This document shows positions 26,534 to 35,940 of a stretch of DNA of 64,000 bases, piece by piece (positions within the stretch are counted from its first letter, which is position 1; each line of letters starts with the position of its first letter). The stretch covers positions 124,001 to 188,000 of the forward strand of contig CAZBEF010000001.1 of NCBI GenBank assembly GCA_964490875.1, read 5' to 3'. A model generated the notes under the pieces. That model searched no databases, was not told the origin of the DNA, and was given only the letters and a program-made list of their open reading frames with translations. The stretch is from CAYYYG01 sp964490875 (GTDB lineage Bacteria; Patescibacteriota; Microgenomatia; UBA1406; GWC2-37-13). Position numbers and translations under genes: made by a program.

Positions 26534-28681
26534 TTAGTTTGGCTTTTTGACAGAAATCTGTACTTTTCCCTGTTTAAAATCTACAATTACCGTATCGCCG
26601 GTTCTGATTTTTCCTTCAATAATCTCAAGCGCAACTTCGTCGATCACCAGTTCATTAATCACTCGTTTCAATGGCCGCGCGCCAAACACCTCATCAAATC
26701 CTACCGCGCGCAAATGCCGCTTTAATGCTTCAGTTGTTTCCATATGCAGACCCTGTTTCTCCAACCGCTTAGACACTTCAACAAGCTGCATCTCAACTAT
26801 TTTGGCAATCATGTCTTCACTTAATGGATTGAAAGTTACTATTGAATCAAGCCTGTTAATAAACTCCGGCCTAAAGAATTTTTTGACGATATCCATAACA
26901 TGCGCCTCTATTTTTGTAGCTGAAGTCTTCTCTGCCGATTGAAATATTTCGCTTCCTAGATTTGAAGTGAGAATAATGATGGTATTTTTGAAATTGACAA
27001 CACGCCCACGACCATCTGTCAGTCTCCCGTCATCCAGTATCTGCAGAAATACATTGAAGACCTGAGGGTTTGCTTTTTCAACTTCATCAAAAAGAATCAC
27101 AGAGTACGGTTTTCTTCGAACTGCCTCGGTAAGCTGCCCGCCTTCTTCGTAGCCAACATATCCAGGAGGTGCGCCGATAAGTCGCGCAATTGTATGTGCT
27201 TCCTGATATTCACTCATATCAATTCTGATCATTGCTTTATCATCATTAAACAGTGCATAGGCAAGCGCTTTTGCAGTCTCCGTTTTTCCTACACCTGTTG
27301 GTCCTAAGAATAAGAATGATCCAATCGGCCGGTTTTCTTCGCCCAATCCAGCCCGTGAGCGGCGAATGGCATTGGCAACTTTTGTTAAAGCATGATCCTG
27401 TCCGATCACTCGCAGTTTTAATTCTTTTTCAAGATCTTTTAATTTTTTAGATTCCGATTCAAGAAGCCTTGTCACCGGAATACCGGTCCATCGAGCCAGA
27501 ATGCGGGCAATATCTTCTTCTGTTACTTGTTCCTTCAAAAGTCGTTCTGAATCAGGAATTTTACTCCATTCCTTCTCAAGTTCCTTTAATTTTTTTTCTA
27601 CTTCCGGAATCTTGCCATATTTGAGTTCAGCGGCTTTATCCAAAAGCACATCACGTTCGGCCTCATCAAGCTGTGCCCGCAGTTGGTCTAGTTGCACACG
27701 GAATTTCTGAAGCTGAGAAATAATTTCTTTTTGTTTCTGCCATTTTTTGTGAAGATCATCAAATTTTGTCTGAAGTGTTTTTCGCTCTTCCTCAAGAGTC
27801 TTCTTCCGTACTTCAAGATCTTTCTCCCGTTTTAAAGCGGCCAGTTCTATATCAAGCTGCATTATGCGCCGTTTTATCTGGTCCAGTTCAACCGGCATCG
27901 AATCTATTTCTATTTTTGCGGCTGCCGCTGCTTCATCTATCAAATCAATAGCTTTATCGGGAAGAAATCTATCAGAAATATAACGTACCGAAAGGTTTAC
28001 CGCAGCAATCAGCGCATCGTCAGAAATTTTGATTCCATGATGGACTTCATACTTTTCTTTAATTCCGCGCAAGATTGCGATACTGTTTTCCGGAGTCGGT
28101 TCATCGATATACACTGGCTGAAAACGCCTCTCAAGCGCCGGATCTTTTTCAATATGTTGCCGGTATTCACGAACTGTTGTCGCGCCTATTGCATGCAGCC
28201 TTCCTCGCGCCAGTGCAGGCTTCAACATGTTCCCGGCATCAACAGCACCTTCGGCAGCTCCGGCACCAACTATGGTATGCAGTTCATCGATAAATAAAAT
28301 ATATTTACCTTCACTTTTTTCAATTTCATCTAGAAATTTTTTCAATCGCTGTTCAAATTCGCCTCGAAAGGCGGCGCCTGCCAACATTCCGGAAAGATCG
28401 AGCGAAAGAACCTGTTTATTCTTCAATGTGTCAGGAACATCACGAGTCACTATCCGCTGTGCTAATCCTTCAATAATTGCAGTTTTTCCCACGCCAGGAT
28501 CACCCAGCAATACGGGGTTATTTTTCGTTCTTCGGGAAAGTATCTGGATTACGCGGCGGATTTCATCGTCACGACCAATAATGGGGTCCAACTTTCCGTC
28601 CTTTGCCAATTTAGTCAGATTAACCGAGTATTTTTCCACAGCGCTGCCTTGATCTTCGGGTGGTTGATAGTTCATTTGCAT
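26534..28681 (-). CDS. clpB: ClpB-type AAA+ disaggregase lacking the N-terminal domain
   Basis: A 715-residue protein. NBD1 has GDPGVGKTAIIEG and LFIDELHTIVGAG. A ~100-residue coiled-coil M-domain (about 290-390) identifies ClpB rather than ClpA/C. NBD2 has LFLGPTGVGKTETAKALA and FDEVEKANPQVFN. No P-element tripeptide for ClpP docking is obvious. It begins at the linker before NBD1, so the ~145-residue Clp-N domain of full-length ClpB (~860 residues) is missing. TATAAT at complement 28716-28721 lies only 34 bases upstream, so the short form is the only form. Confidence 0.94.
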   Translation of the reverse strand: MQMNYQPPEDQGSAVEKYSVNLTKLAKDGKLDPIIGRDDEIRRVIQILSRRTKNNPVLLGDPGVGKTAIIEGLAQRIVTRDVPDTLKNKQVLSLDLSGMLAGAAFRGEFEQRLKKFLDEIEKSEGKYILFIDELHTIVGAGAAEGAVDAGNMLKPALARGRLHAIGATTVREYRQHIEKDPALERRFQPVYIDEPTPENSIAILRGIKEKYEVHHGIKISDDALIAAVNLSVRYISDRFLPDKAIDLIDEAAAAAKIEIDSMPVELDQIKRRIMQLDIELAALKREKDLEVRKKTLEEERKTLQTKFDDLHKKWQKQKEIISQLQKFRVQLDQLRAQLDEAERDVLLDKAAELKYGKIPEVEKKLKELEKEWSKIPDSERLLKEQVTEEDIARILARWTGIPVTRLLESESKKLKDLEKELKLRVIGQDHALTKVANAIRRSRAGLGEENRPIGSFLFLGPTGVGKTETAKALAYALFNDDKAMIRIDMSEYQEAHTIARLIGAPPGYVGYEEGGQLTEAVRRKPYSVILFDEVEKANPQVFNVFLQILDDGRLTDGRGRVVNFKNTIIILTSNLGSEIFQSAEKTSATKIEAHVMDIVKKFFRPEFINRLDSIVTFNPLSEDMIAKIVEMQLVEVSKRLEKQGLHMETTEALKRHLRAVGFDEVFGARPLKRVINELVIDEVALEIIEGKIRTGDTVIVDFKQGKVQISVKKPN

Positions 28682-28752
28682 AAGATTAGCAATTAAAATA
28701 TTTAACTGCTAAAGTATTATAACAAGGAGTTGCCGGCAAAATCAAGCGAGAG

Positions 28753-28989
28753 TCACTTTATTGGATCATAACCGCCTTTTGAGAGCGGGTGGCAACGGAG
28801 AATTCGAAGAAATCCTTTATATAATCCCTTCCGGACGCCGTATTTTTCTACAGCCTCGGCAGTATAAACAGAGCAGGTTGGAGTAAACCGGCATACATTA
28901 TCTGTCAGGAAGAGCGTCTTAAAGATCCCATGATGGAAGACAGAGGTTTTTTGATAAAAACGAATTAATCCTAACACTAACTTTTTCAT
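28753..28989 (-). CDS. yidD: membrane protein insertion efficiency factor YidD
   Basis: A 78-residue YidD. Its hallmarks are CRFTPTCSVYTAEAVEKYG, RILRCHPLSKGGYDP and the N-terminal amphipathic helix MKKLVLGLIRFYQ. I start at ATG 28989; the frame is open further upstream but would overlap the trmD promoter. It helps YidC-dependent membrane insertion. It is divergent from trmD, with 35 bp between the start codons. Confidence 0.93.
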   Translation of the reverse strand: MKKLVLGLIRFYQKTSVFHHGIFKTLFLTDNVCRFTPTCSVYTAEAVEKYGVRKGLYKGFLRILRCHPLSKGGYDPIK

Positions 28990-29024
28990 ACGGTCGTATT
29001 CAGGGATTATAGTACAATAAAAAC

Positions 29025-29786
29025 ATGAAAATATCCATACTAACTCTTTTCCCGGAAACATTGAAGTCATTTTTCAGCGAAAGTATTGTCAAACGCTCAA
29101 TTGAAAAGTCGGCCGTTGAAATTGAAATAGTCAATATCCGTGACTTTGCCCGCGACTCGTATGGTTCGGTAGACGATAAACCATATGGAGGAGGTGCTGG
29201 TATGGTCATGAGAATTGATGTAATAGCAGATGCTATAGGGAAGTCGCAAGTCCGAAGTCACAAGTCCGAAGTCAAAGAGAAAATAATTCTTACAAGTCCG
29301 CGGGGAGCAGTTTGGAGTCAGCGAAAAGCAAAAGAATATAGTTCTTTAGATCACATCGTAATTATCTGCGGGCATTATGAAGGAATCGATGAACGCATAT
29401 CAGAATTGGTTGATGAAGAAATATCACTCGGCGACTTTGTAATGACAGGCGGCGAGATTACAGCTGCGGCAATTGTCGATTCTGTTGTCCGGCTTCTCCC
29501 TGGCGCTATAAAAAAAGAATCGCCCGAGGAAGAAAGCTTTTCAGAAGTATCTGTCACATTGTTAAATGAGATCATTGGATCTGATGAAACTATTCAGTCT
29601 CTTCTTGAAAGAAACGTCGAGACGGTTCGTCTGCTTGAATATCCTCAGTACACAAGGCCGGAAGAATTTAACGGAAAAAAAGTACCGGCTGTATTACTTT
29701 CCGGAAATCACAAAGAGATTGAAAAATGGAGAATACAGATGGCTTACGAAGAAACAAAAAAAAGAAGGCCAGATCTGCTGAAATAA
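29025..29786 (+). CDS. trmD: tRNA (guanine-37-N1)-methyltransferase TrmD
   Basis: A 253-residue SPOUT methyltransferase. The trefoil-knot SAM site is made by CGHYEGIDERI and GDFVMTGGE, and the N-terminal YGGGAGMVMR is typical. It methylates G37 of tRNAs with G36. The loop after VIADAIG carries an unusual peptide, KSQVRSHKSEVK, encoded by five 7-bp repeats. TACAAT (29013-29018) ends six bases before the ATG, i.e. leaderless. Confidence 0.97.
   Translation: MKISILTLFPETLKSFFSESIVKRSIEKSAVEIEIVNIRDFARDSYGSVDDKPYGGGAGMVMRIDVIADAIGKSQVRSHKSEVKEKIILTSPRGAVWSQRKAKEYSSLDHIVIICGHYEGIDERISELVDEEISLGDFVMTGGEITAAAIVDSVVRLLPGAIKKESPEEESFSEVSVTLLNEIIGSDETIQSLLERNVETVRLLEYPQYTRPEEFNGKKVPAVLLSGNHKEIEKWRIQMAYEETKKRRPDLLK
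29241..29275 (+). repeat. heptamer tandem repeat inside trmD
   Basis: Five in-register 7-bp units: AAGTCGC, AAGTCCG, AAGTCAC, AAGTCCG, AAGTCAA. Seven is not a multiple of three, so three units are needed to repeat the protein pattern. The encoded peptide sits in the loop between a helix and the strand IILTSPRG, where other TrmD proteins vary in length. The same unit occurs in gltX (38458-38492) and after the FecR-like gene (54013-54040). Confidence 0.8.
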
Positions 29787-29788
29787 TT

Positions 29789-32022
29789 TTATTTCTCAGC
29801 AAATGAACCGAGCTCTACAATCATATACTCAGATCGCTTTATTGGTGGAATATTCGGCGCTGCTATTTTTTCTCCATATGGTGTTCCTACGTAGAACATA
29901 AACCGATATGCATCTGCTTTCGGAGACACCGATAATGGTAGTTTTTCATCGACCTCTTTTTGGTTTACCAGCCCAATGAATATTGTCTCTTTATCAATTT
30001 TGGAAGCAGCATGAGTCAGTTCATACACGAGTCGTGTCGTCTCTGCTGTGTTCAAACGAAGCAGCGGACCAAGTATCTCATCTGCAAACGATTTAATTTC
30101 TTTCTGTCTCACAACCCATCCATCGGTTGGTCGTCTGAAAGTGACCGAACTATATTCGTAATATAAATAGTTCTGCAGTTTTCCATTTACGTAAAAATTA
30201 TTTGAACCATTTGACAGTATGCTCCACACTCTGTTTTGAAGCAACGGATCAGCATAGGTAATTGCAGAAGGCGGTTGAATGGTAATTTTTTCTCCTTTTG
30301 GCGCATATACAAAGATAGTCGGTGAATCTCCGGTTACCCGAATTGGACATGCTGTGCCAGTGTCTTGAAAATCAGACAAAATATTTGGTGGAATGCCTGT
30401 ATTAAAATCTCTAAAGTTCATCTGTTGCCCGGTATATTGTTGAATTGCAATAAGAATCTGATTCAAATCATTTCGTAAAGTAGCTTCAGTAGTATTTTCT
30501 GAAGGTACAAAATACCACCAACCTCTTCTGCTCAGTTGAATTTTCCCATTGATTACCGCGACTGGACTCCATCCGTATCCAATAATTCCATTGGCGCTAC
30601 TTTGGGTATTATATGGATTCAAATCCCCGGCCGCTGGAATGCATGATCTGTAGACTGGAGTGGGCGAGGGGGGAGGAGTTGGTGTCTGAAGCAGATCAAA
30701 AGACCCCTGTTTCTGCTGACCAATCTGCCCTATCTGATTATTTAAATCTCCGGCGACAGCATATACTTGTGGGATGAATGAAAATGAAAAAGAAGGTAAA
30801 TTACGCGCCTGTGTAGTACGGACTGCCGGTACTGCGGCAATAAAATTAATTTGATATGTATTGGTAAGAGTCGCATTTCCTCTAAATATATAGTATGGTT
30901 CTAAATTTTTTTGACTGGCACTGGGGGACTGTTCTAAATAGGCGAGTGTGGATTCTGTTACCGTTGCTTGCTGTGCTATTGCTAGTTGATTAGCATAAAT
31001 TTTTTGCCAATCATTAACACTGGTAACATTTGCAGGTGTTGTGAGAATAAGCGCTTGATCATTCTTTTTTAACATATCGACTGCTTTTTGATACGATATA
31101 ACCTCTGTTTTTTTAGCTTCTAGATTTGTCCTTCTTCTGATATTTGATTTCACAGCCACCACGTTATTTGTTCTATCTGATATTCCGATTGTCATAGTAT
31201 TAAAATCTGCATTACGGGCAAGTGTATCCCTTTTATCGGACGTTTCATAAATATCAGGATTTATTCCAACAGAGGTCGAAGGATCATTCATTTTAAGATT
31301 AGTAATTGAGGTAGATTCATCTACATTTAATAAACCGATAGGATTCAAAATAGGCAGTCCAGCAGCATTCCAGTCTCTTTTAATTTCGTAATACGTTGTT
31401 TCATCATTATTTCTAAGTTTATAGTTAGCAACTACTTTTAACGTAGAATCATACCATTCGATTTTTTTCAAAAATGTGTATATCTTTTCTTCTATAGATA
31501 ATGCTCCTGAAGCCAGTGGAACACCGTCGGTAGCTTTATATGAGAATTCTCCGTTATTTTTATTGAAAATCATTACTGCACCAACCTGGCCTTTTTTACC
31601 TACTGTATAACTCAGAACAAAATCTTTGTAGTCTTTAACCTTATCAAAAGCCGCAAGTTCACGCGCTAAAGATTTAACCTCGTTCAAGGTATAGGAATCT
31701 TTCAATTCATATACAGCGGCCGAAGAGGGGCTGCTGAATGTGGGAAAGTCCGACCAAGCACGAAAAGTAGTTTTTGGTAGATGTAGTGCTTCAATATTAC
31801 TTTTTATGGTTGGTGGAAGCTTGTTTTGATTTTTGTTATCGGTAATTCCAAAATTTTCAATAAAACTTCTGCCGAATAAAGGAATATCCGAAGGATTTTC
31901 AGATGTAGAAGGTTTTCTTGTGATCGCGTAGGTAATAAGAAATATAAGAATAAAGGAAAGTAGAGCTACGGTAAAAATGAATTTTTTTTTTCGCGAAGGC
32001 GTTTCAGATGTTTGTTTTTCAT
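29789..32022 (-). CDS. large membrane-anchored secreted protein, frame broken at an A10 run
   Basis: The long open part (29789-31705) encodes 638 residues but lacks a normal start. The same frame continues upstream through AVYELKD, a linker, and a good membrane helix (FIFTVALLSFILIFLITY), yet has no start codon. ATG at 32022 begins MKNKHLKRLREKK in another frame, and the two frames meet at a run of ten A (complement 31982-31991). One extra A gives a continuous ~743-residue anchored protein resembling its paralogue at 32075-34417. Shared regions include YETSD, LNP(I/M)GLLNV, SPTVF(V/I)Y and ELGS at the end. A PTPPPSPTP linker is present. Function unrecognised. The break may be sequencing error, slippage, or mutation. 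Confidence 0.75.
31982..31991 (-). other. A10 homopolymer at the frame break
   Basis: Ten A in the coding direction, just before the membrane-helix codons of the gene above. Eleven (or eight) A would join the ATG frame to the main frame. Such runs are prone to polymerase slippage and to sequencing or assembly indels. Confidence 0.8.
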
Positions 32023-32030
32023 AAAGACGA

Positions 32031-32060
32031 ACCGTCCCGCAGCAATTGCTGCGGGACGGT
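32031..32060. repeat. 30-bp perfect palindrome between the secreted paralogues
   Basis: A perfect 30-bp palindrome whose left half is ACCGTCCCGCAGCAA. It lies 14 bases after the stop of the 780-residue paralogue and eight bases before the ATG of the next gene on the same strand. It is GC-rich against an AT-rich background. No T-run follows on the minus strand, so it is not a standard terminator; it could be an RNA hairpin limiting decay, or a protein-binding site. Confidence 0.8.
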
Positions 32061-32074
32061 GTAAAGTTGCTAAG

Positions 32075-34417
32075 TTATTTTTCTCCGTAAGATCCAAGCT
32101 CAACCACCATCGAAGGTGATCGTACTATCTTACTAAGAGATGGAGCTACTGTCTTGCCGCTTGCTGCGCCTACATAGAAGTAAACTCTTTCAACTGCGTA
32201 TCCTGAAGATACTTTCAAAGGCAGTTTGGAATTTACTTCGTTTTTAGAAATAAGTCCGACAAATACGCTGTCAGCACTTACTCGAGAGGCTGCATGTTCA
32301 AGTTCAAACTGCAATCGTCCTGCTTCGGTTGCTGTCAATCCCAGCTTATGAGCTGTTGTTGAAGCGAAGGAAGCGAGGTCTGCTTTCTTGACTGTCCAAC
32401 CATGTGTCGGACGATCAAATGTGGCATTCTCATATTCATAGTAGATCCATTCTCTTGTCACACCATTCGCAAGTACAGTACCATTGGCGCCGACTTGGAC
32501 GTTCCATATATTGGAACCATTCGTTGAAGGATCTGCATATGATACTACAGCACCTGATACAAGTTGAACATTAGCACCAGTCTGACCATAGATGAATACA
32601 GTTGGTGATGAACCAGTAACACGGAGCGGGCAGTATTCGCCAATTCTGTTTACATCTTTTATTACTTTTTCAATTACCCGTAGTTCAACATCATTAACAC
32701 CTACCTGAACTGCAGGAACCTGAGTTGGAAGTACTGTCGGAACATAGAATGTTCCCTGTTTTTGTCCCTGATCATCAGTTGCTGTTTCAGGTACTGTTAC
32801 ATTCGCAGCAGGTTGGGTTGGCATCGTTACTTGTTCCTGTGTCGCCACTGCTCCTTTAATGCCATTAATAATGTTTTGAAGATTTCCTAGTATGGCATTA
32901 TCACCTTCTGATGGAATGTAATACCAATATCCTTCTGATGCTCTTCGTACTTCACTTCCCCATATAGCATAATCTCCATGGCCATAGAGTGCACCACCTA
33001 TGTTGTAAATAGGATTCAGTTCACCAACTGTTGGTTTACATACTGATCCGTTGGATAAGGTGGGAACTCCGCTCGTTACGGCTTGTGGTGGAGCAGTTGT
33101 CACTCCGGTATTAGGATTATTTGGAGTGCCACCTGTAGGAACTAATTCAAACGTTCCCTGCTGTTGACCCTGGCTTGTCGAAGTTGGGGTCTGTGCATTT
33201 ACGCCAATAAATGGCATTAAGAATGCACTTGTCTGAGAAGCGGCAGGAACAGCTGCAATTATTTTTGCTCTGTATCCGCTTTTCAGCATTGCATTTGCTC
33301 GGAAGACATAGTAAGGAATAAGCTGAGTCTGATTAGCAGATGAAGGCTGTTCAAGATACACAACTACTGAGTCGGTAACGGTCGCAGTTTCTGCTTCAGC
33401 TTTATTCATGGGGTAAATCTTATCCCATGGCATTTCTTCACCATTTCCTGAAGGAGTTACTAATGCAAATTCATACTGACCCATTTTTAACTTATCAACA
33501 GCCTGATCAAACGTAAGAAGGCTTGTGGTGTTTGGGGCTGCTGTTGCAAATGGTCGAATACCAGATTTAATTTCAGTGACCATCTGTGTTGCTTCATCGA
33601 CTCCAAGTGTAATTGTATTGAAATCGCTTTTTCTCACATATCCATCTGTTCGATCAGATGTTGCATAGATATTTGAGTTCTGTGGAAGGTTGCTGTTTTT
33701 TGAAGCAAGAGTAAGAGCTGCCAGTTTTTCATTTTCTGGCACATTCAATAGACCCATTGGATTCAATATCGGCAGTCCAACCTTTTTCCAATCTCTATGT
33801 ACTTCTACAAAGAGCTTACCGGGCTGTGTCTTATCTTTATATGTTGTAACAGCGGTAAGAGTACTGTCATAAACACCAATTCCTTTTAAGAATGTCATCA
33901 CTTTATCTTCAACCGAAGCTCCTGTTGGAAGAGCTACACCTTTACTTGAAGTATAAATAAATGTGCCATTACTTAATTGGTAAGCAAGGATCGATGCTGT
34001 GCCGTCATTGCCTGGTGGCAAAGAGTACACCATGACCACGTTATTATTCTTCTGCACCTTGCCTTGAATACCTAGTTGGCCAGCAAGCGCTTGCGCCTCT
34101 GTCATTGTATATCCTGTTTTAAAGGTATATACAGATGCGGATGTGGGCACCGAAGCAGGAGCTGTCATACCCACCCATCCATTAACCATCACTGTAGGAG
34201 GATTGACTGCTGCAATCTTGGGCATCTGCGTACCGCCCGATCCAGTCGTATCTCCGCCTGTTGTAGAAGTGGCTGTCTGTTTTGGTGTTACAGAAGCAGG
34301 CTTATTGTTTATAACTACAAGAACCAGAAGCACTATTAGCAAGACGAACAATGTCGACGCGAGAAGCAGAAATTTATTTTTCGGCTTCCCTAAAGACATT
34401 TGATCTTTATTTTCCAT
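32075..34417 (-). CDS. large membrane-anchored secreted protein (paralogue of 29789)
   Basis: A 780-residue protein. A polar N-terminus (to about residue 16) is followed by a membrane helix (about 17-36), a Thr/Gly linker, then a large extracytoplasmic region and a Gln/Pro/Thr-rich middle. YTMTEAQALAGQLGI and LNPMGLLNVPE occur in the first half; the C-terminal ~110 residues end VELGSYGEK, closely matching the paralogue. I do not recognise a catalytic motif. A perfect promoter precedes it (TTGACA-17-TATTAT), with a short leader of about 27 bases, so it is probably abundant. Likely a cell-surface structural protein; this is inference. Confidence 0.8.
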   Translation of the reverse strand: MENKDQMSLGKPKNKFLLLASTLFVLLIVLLVLVVINNKPASVTPKQTATSTTGGDTTGSGGTQMPKIAAVNPPTVMVNGWVGMTAPASVPTSASVYTFKTGYTMTEAQALAGQLGIQGKVQKNNNVVMVYSLPPGNDGTASILAYQLSNGTFIYTSSKGVALPTGASVEDKVMTFLKGIGVYDSTLTAVTTYKDKTQPGKLFVEVHRDWKKVGLPILNPMGLLNVPENEKLAALTLASKNSNLPQNSNIYATSDRTDGYVRKSDFNTITLGVDEATQMVTEIKSGIRPFATAAPNTTSLLTFDQAVDKLKMGQYEFALVTPSGNGEEMPWDKIYPMNKAEAETATVTDSVVVYLEQPSSANQTQLIPYYVFRANAMLKSGYRAKIIAAVPAASQTSAFLMPFIGVNAQTPTSTSQGQQQGTFELVPTGGTPNNPNTGVTTAPPQAVTSGVPTLSNGSVCKPTVGELNPIYNIGGALYGHGDYAIWGSEVRRASEGYWYYIPSEGDNAILGNLQNIINGIKGAVATQEQVTMPTQPAANVTVPETATDDQGQKQGTFYVPTVLPTQVPAVQVGVNDVELRVIEKVIKDVNRIGEYCPLRVTGSSPTVFIYGQTGANVQLVSGAVVSYADPSTNGSNIWNVQVGANGTVLANGVTREWIYYEYENATFDRPTHGWTVKKADLASFASTTAHKLGLTATEAGRLQFELEHAASRVSADSVFVGLISKNEVNSKLPLKVSSGYAVERVYFYVGAASGKTVAPSLSKIVRSPSMVVELGSYGEK

Positions 34418-34449
34418 TACATTAGCTTGTAAAAATGATAATTACTTTC

Positions 34450-34478
34450 ATAATAGTTAAATTAAAAAACCTTGTCAA
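34450..34478 (-). promoter_or_regulatory. strong sigma70-type promoter for the 780-residue surface protein
   Basis: On the minus strand TTGACA (34478-34473) is followed by exactly 17 bases and TATTAT (34455-34450). The transcription start should be near 34444, about 27 bases before the ATG, so unlike most genes here it has a leader. Confidence 0.85.
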
Positions 34479-34510
34479 TAGGCAGGGGACCATTTACAGA
34501 CGTTTAATAC

Positions 34511-34540
34511 TTGCGTAACGGCACCTATTTGTTATATATT
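34511..34540 (+). promoter_or_regulatory. promoter of the ABC/Gld-like operon
   Basis: TTGCGT (34511-34516), 18 bases, then TATATT (34535-34540), ten bases before the ATG at 34551. Either leaderless or with a leader of a few bases. It lies back to back with the surface-protein promoter. Confidence 0.55.
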
Positions 34541-34550
34541 ACCTATTTAT

Positions 34551-35231
34551 ATGATATCTGTATTATCTGTTACTAAAAAATATGACGCCAAAACTGCTGT
34601 GGATTCTATTTCCTTCCAGGCAAAGGAAGGAGATATTATTGGATTTCTCGGTCCCAACGGAGCTGGCAAAACTACTACCATGCGATTGATTCTTGGATAT
34701 TTAGCCCCAACCAAGGGAAAAATAAAAATAGATAAATACTCACCTCTTGAAAATAAAATTGAAGTCCTTAAAAAAATTGGTTACTTAGCAGAAAACAATC
34801 CCCTTTATCACGAAATGCGTGTGCAGGAATACCTTCAATTTATTGCGGATATAAAAGAAAGTACTGATTTTTCAGAAGTTGGAGACGAAGTTGGACTCTC
34901 GGACGTATTTAATTCTAAAATAGAAGAACTTTCTCGAGGTTATAAACAGCGTGTGGGTTTAGCGGCCGCTCTAATTGGTAATCCTTCAATTCTCATTCTA
35001 GACGAACCAACTTCGGGGCTTGATCCGCTTGAACAAGAAAAAATAAGAAATTTAATTAAAAAGATTGCCAAGAAAAAAACAATATTATTTTCAACCCACA
35101 TATTATCTGAAGTCGAAGATATCGCCAATAGATTGATAATTATCAATAAAGGTACATTAGTCTACGATGGCATTAGGCCAAAAGCAAAAGGCGGAGTGGA
35201 GAAGCTTTTTAAGAAGTTAGTCCGCGACTAA
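34551..35231 (+). CDS. ABC transporter ATP-binding protein (GldA-like)
   Basis: A 226-residue ATPase. Walker A is GPNGAGKTT (residues 34-42), the signature is LSRGYKQRVGLAAAL, Walker B is ILILDEPTSGLDP, and the H-loop is FSTHILSE. It is slightly shorter than full GldA/NatA-like subunits. It is followed after five bases by an ABC-2 permease and then a GldG-like protein, the gene order of the gliding-type GldA-GldF-GldG exporter. Many non-gliding bacteria have this set; substrate unknown. Confidence 0.93.
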   Translation: MISVLSVTKKYDAKTAVDSISFQAKEGDIIGFLGPNGAGKTTTMRLILGYLAPTKGKIKIDKYSPLENKIEVLKKIGYLAENNPLYHEMRVQEYLQFIADIKESTDFSEVGDEVGLSDVFNSKIEELSRGYKQRVGLAAALIGNPSILILDEPTSGLDPLEQEKIRNLIKKIAKKKTILFSTHILSEVEDIANRLIIINKGTLVYDGIRPKAKGGVEKLFKKLVRD

Positions 35232-35236
35232 TATAT

Positions 35237-35938
35237 ATGTATATATTATATAAGAAAGAATTAGGCTATTATCTCAATAACGCGATCGGGTATATTATTG
35301 TGGTCCTGTTTGGTGTTTTTGCCAATTTTTTATTTGTTAAAGATTTGTTTGTAATCGGTACTGCATCGATGCAAACATTTTTTTCTATTCTTCCTTGGCT
35401 CTGCATGGTATTTATCCCTGCTATGAGCATGCGGATTATTTCGGAAGAAAAGCGTACCAATACTATCGAGACTCTTCTTACCTTGCCTATTTCAGAAACT
35501 CAAATTGTTTTTTCAAAGTTTTTGGCATTGGTAACTCTCCTGATTGTCAGTTTGGTTTTGACTGTCAGTCTACCTGTCTCTTTATCTTTTTTAAGTGGAT
35601 TGTATATTCCTGAAACAATTGTCGGATATATAGGAACAATTTGTATGGGAGCTTCGTTTATCGCAATCTCGATGTACTTTTCTTCACAGACTAAAAACCA
35701 AGTTGTGGCATTTTTATTATCTGTTATCGTATTATTTCTTTTAATAGTTTTGCACACGGATTTCATGTCGACTGTGCTTCCTAAATCAATTCTCGATTAT
35801 GCGATATTGTTCAGCCCAGCGTATCATTTTCAGAATTTTATAAAAGGTGTTATTGATATTCGTTCCGTTTTTTATTTTGCAGGTGTAGCCGGTATCTTTT
35901 TGTTTCTGACCATTACCGATTTAGAAAAGCGAAAATAA
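35237..35938 (+). CDS. ABC-2 type permease (GldF-like)
   Basis: A 233-residue protein with six membrane helices. FIPAMSMRIISEEKRTNTIE is the hallmark of ABC-2/GldF permeases (usual MRxxAEExxxGTIE), and the segment after it forms helices 3-6. It forms the membrane channel for the ATPase encoded five bases upstream. The next gene starts two bases after the stop, so the three genes form one transcript. Confidence 0.92.
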   Translation: MYILYKKELGYYLNNAIGYIIVVLFGVFANFLFVKDLFVIGTASMQTFFSILPWLCMVFIPAMSMRIISEEKRTNTIETLLTLPISETQIVFSKFLALVTLLIVSLVLTVSLPVSLSFLSGLYIPETIVGYIGTICMGASFIAISMYFSSQTKNQVVAFLLSVIVLFLLIVLHTDFMSTVLPKSILDYAILFSPAYHFQNFIKGVIDIRSVFYFAGVAGIFLFLTITDLEKRK

Positions 35939-35940
35939 TA

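Noticed and set aside
28227..28652. Plus-strand frame of 141 residues opposite clpB
   Set aside because: It is antisense to conserved NBD1 codons, low in recognisable pattern and lacks start signals.
29241..29275. Short regular repeats in trmD and gltX as a possible CRISPR or recombination site
   Set aside because: Units are seven bases with no spacers and lie in translated regions; they are simple tandem repeats.
29789..31705. TTG at 31705 as the true start of the 638-residue protein
   Set aside because: The same frame continues upstream through a linker and a membrane helix conserved in layout with the paralogue, so the TTG start would remove the anchor.
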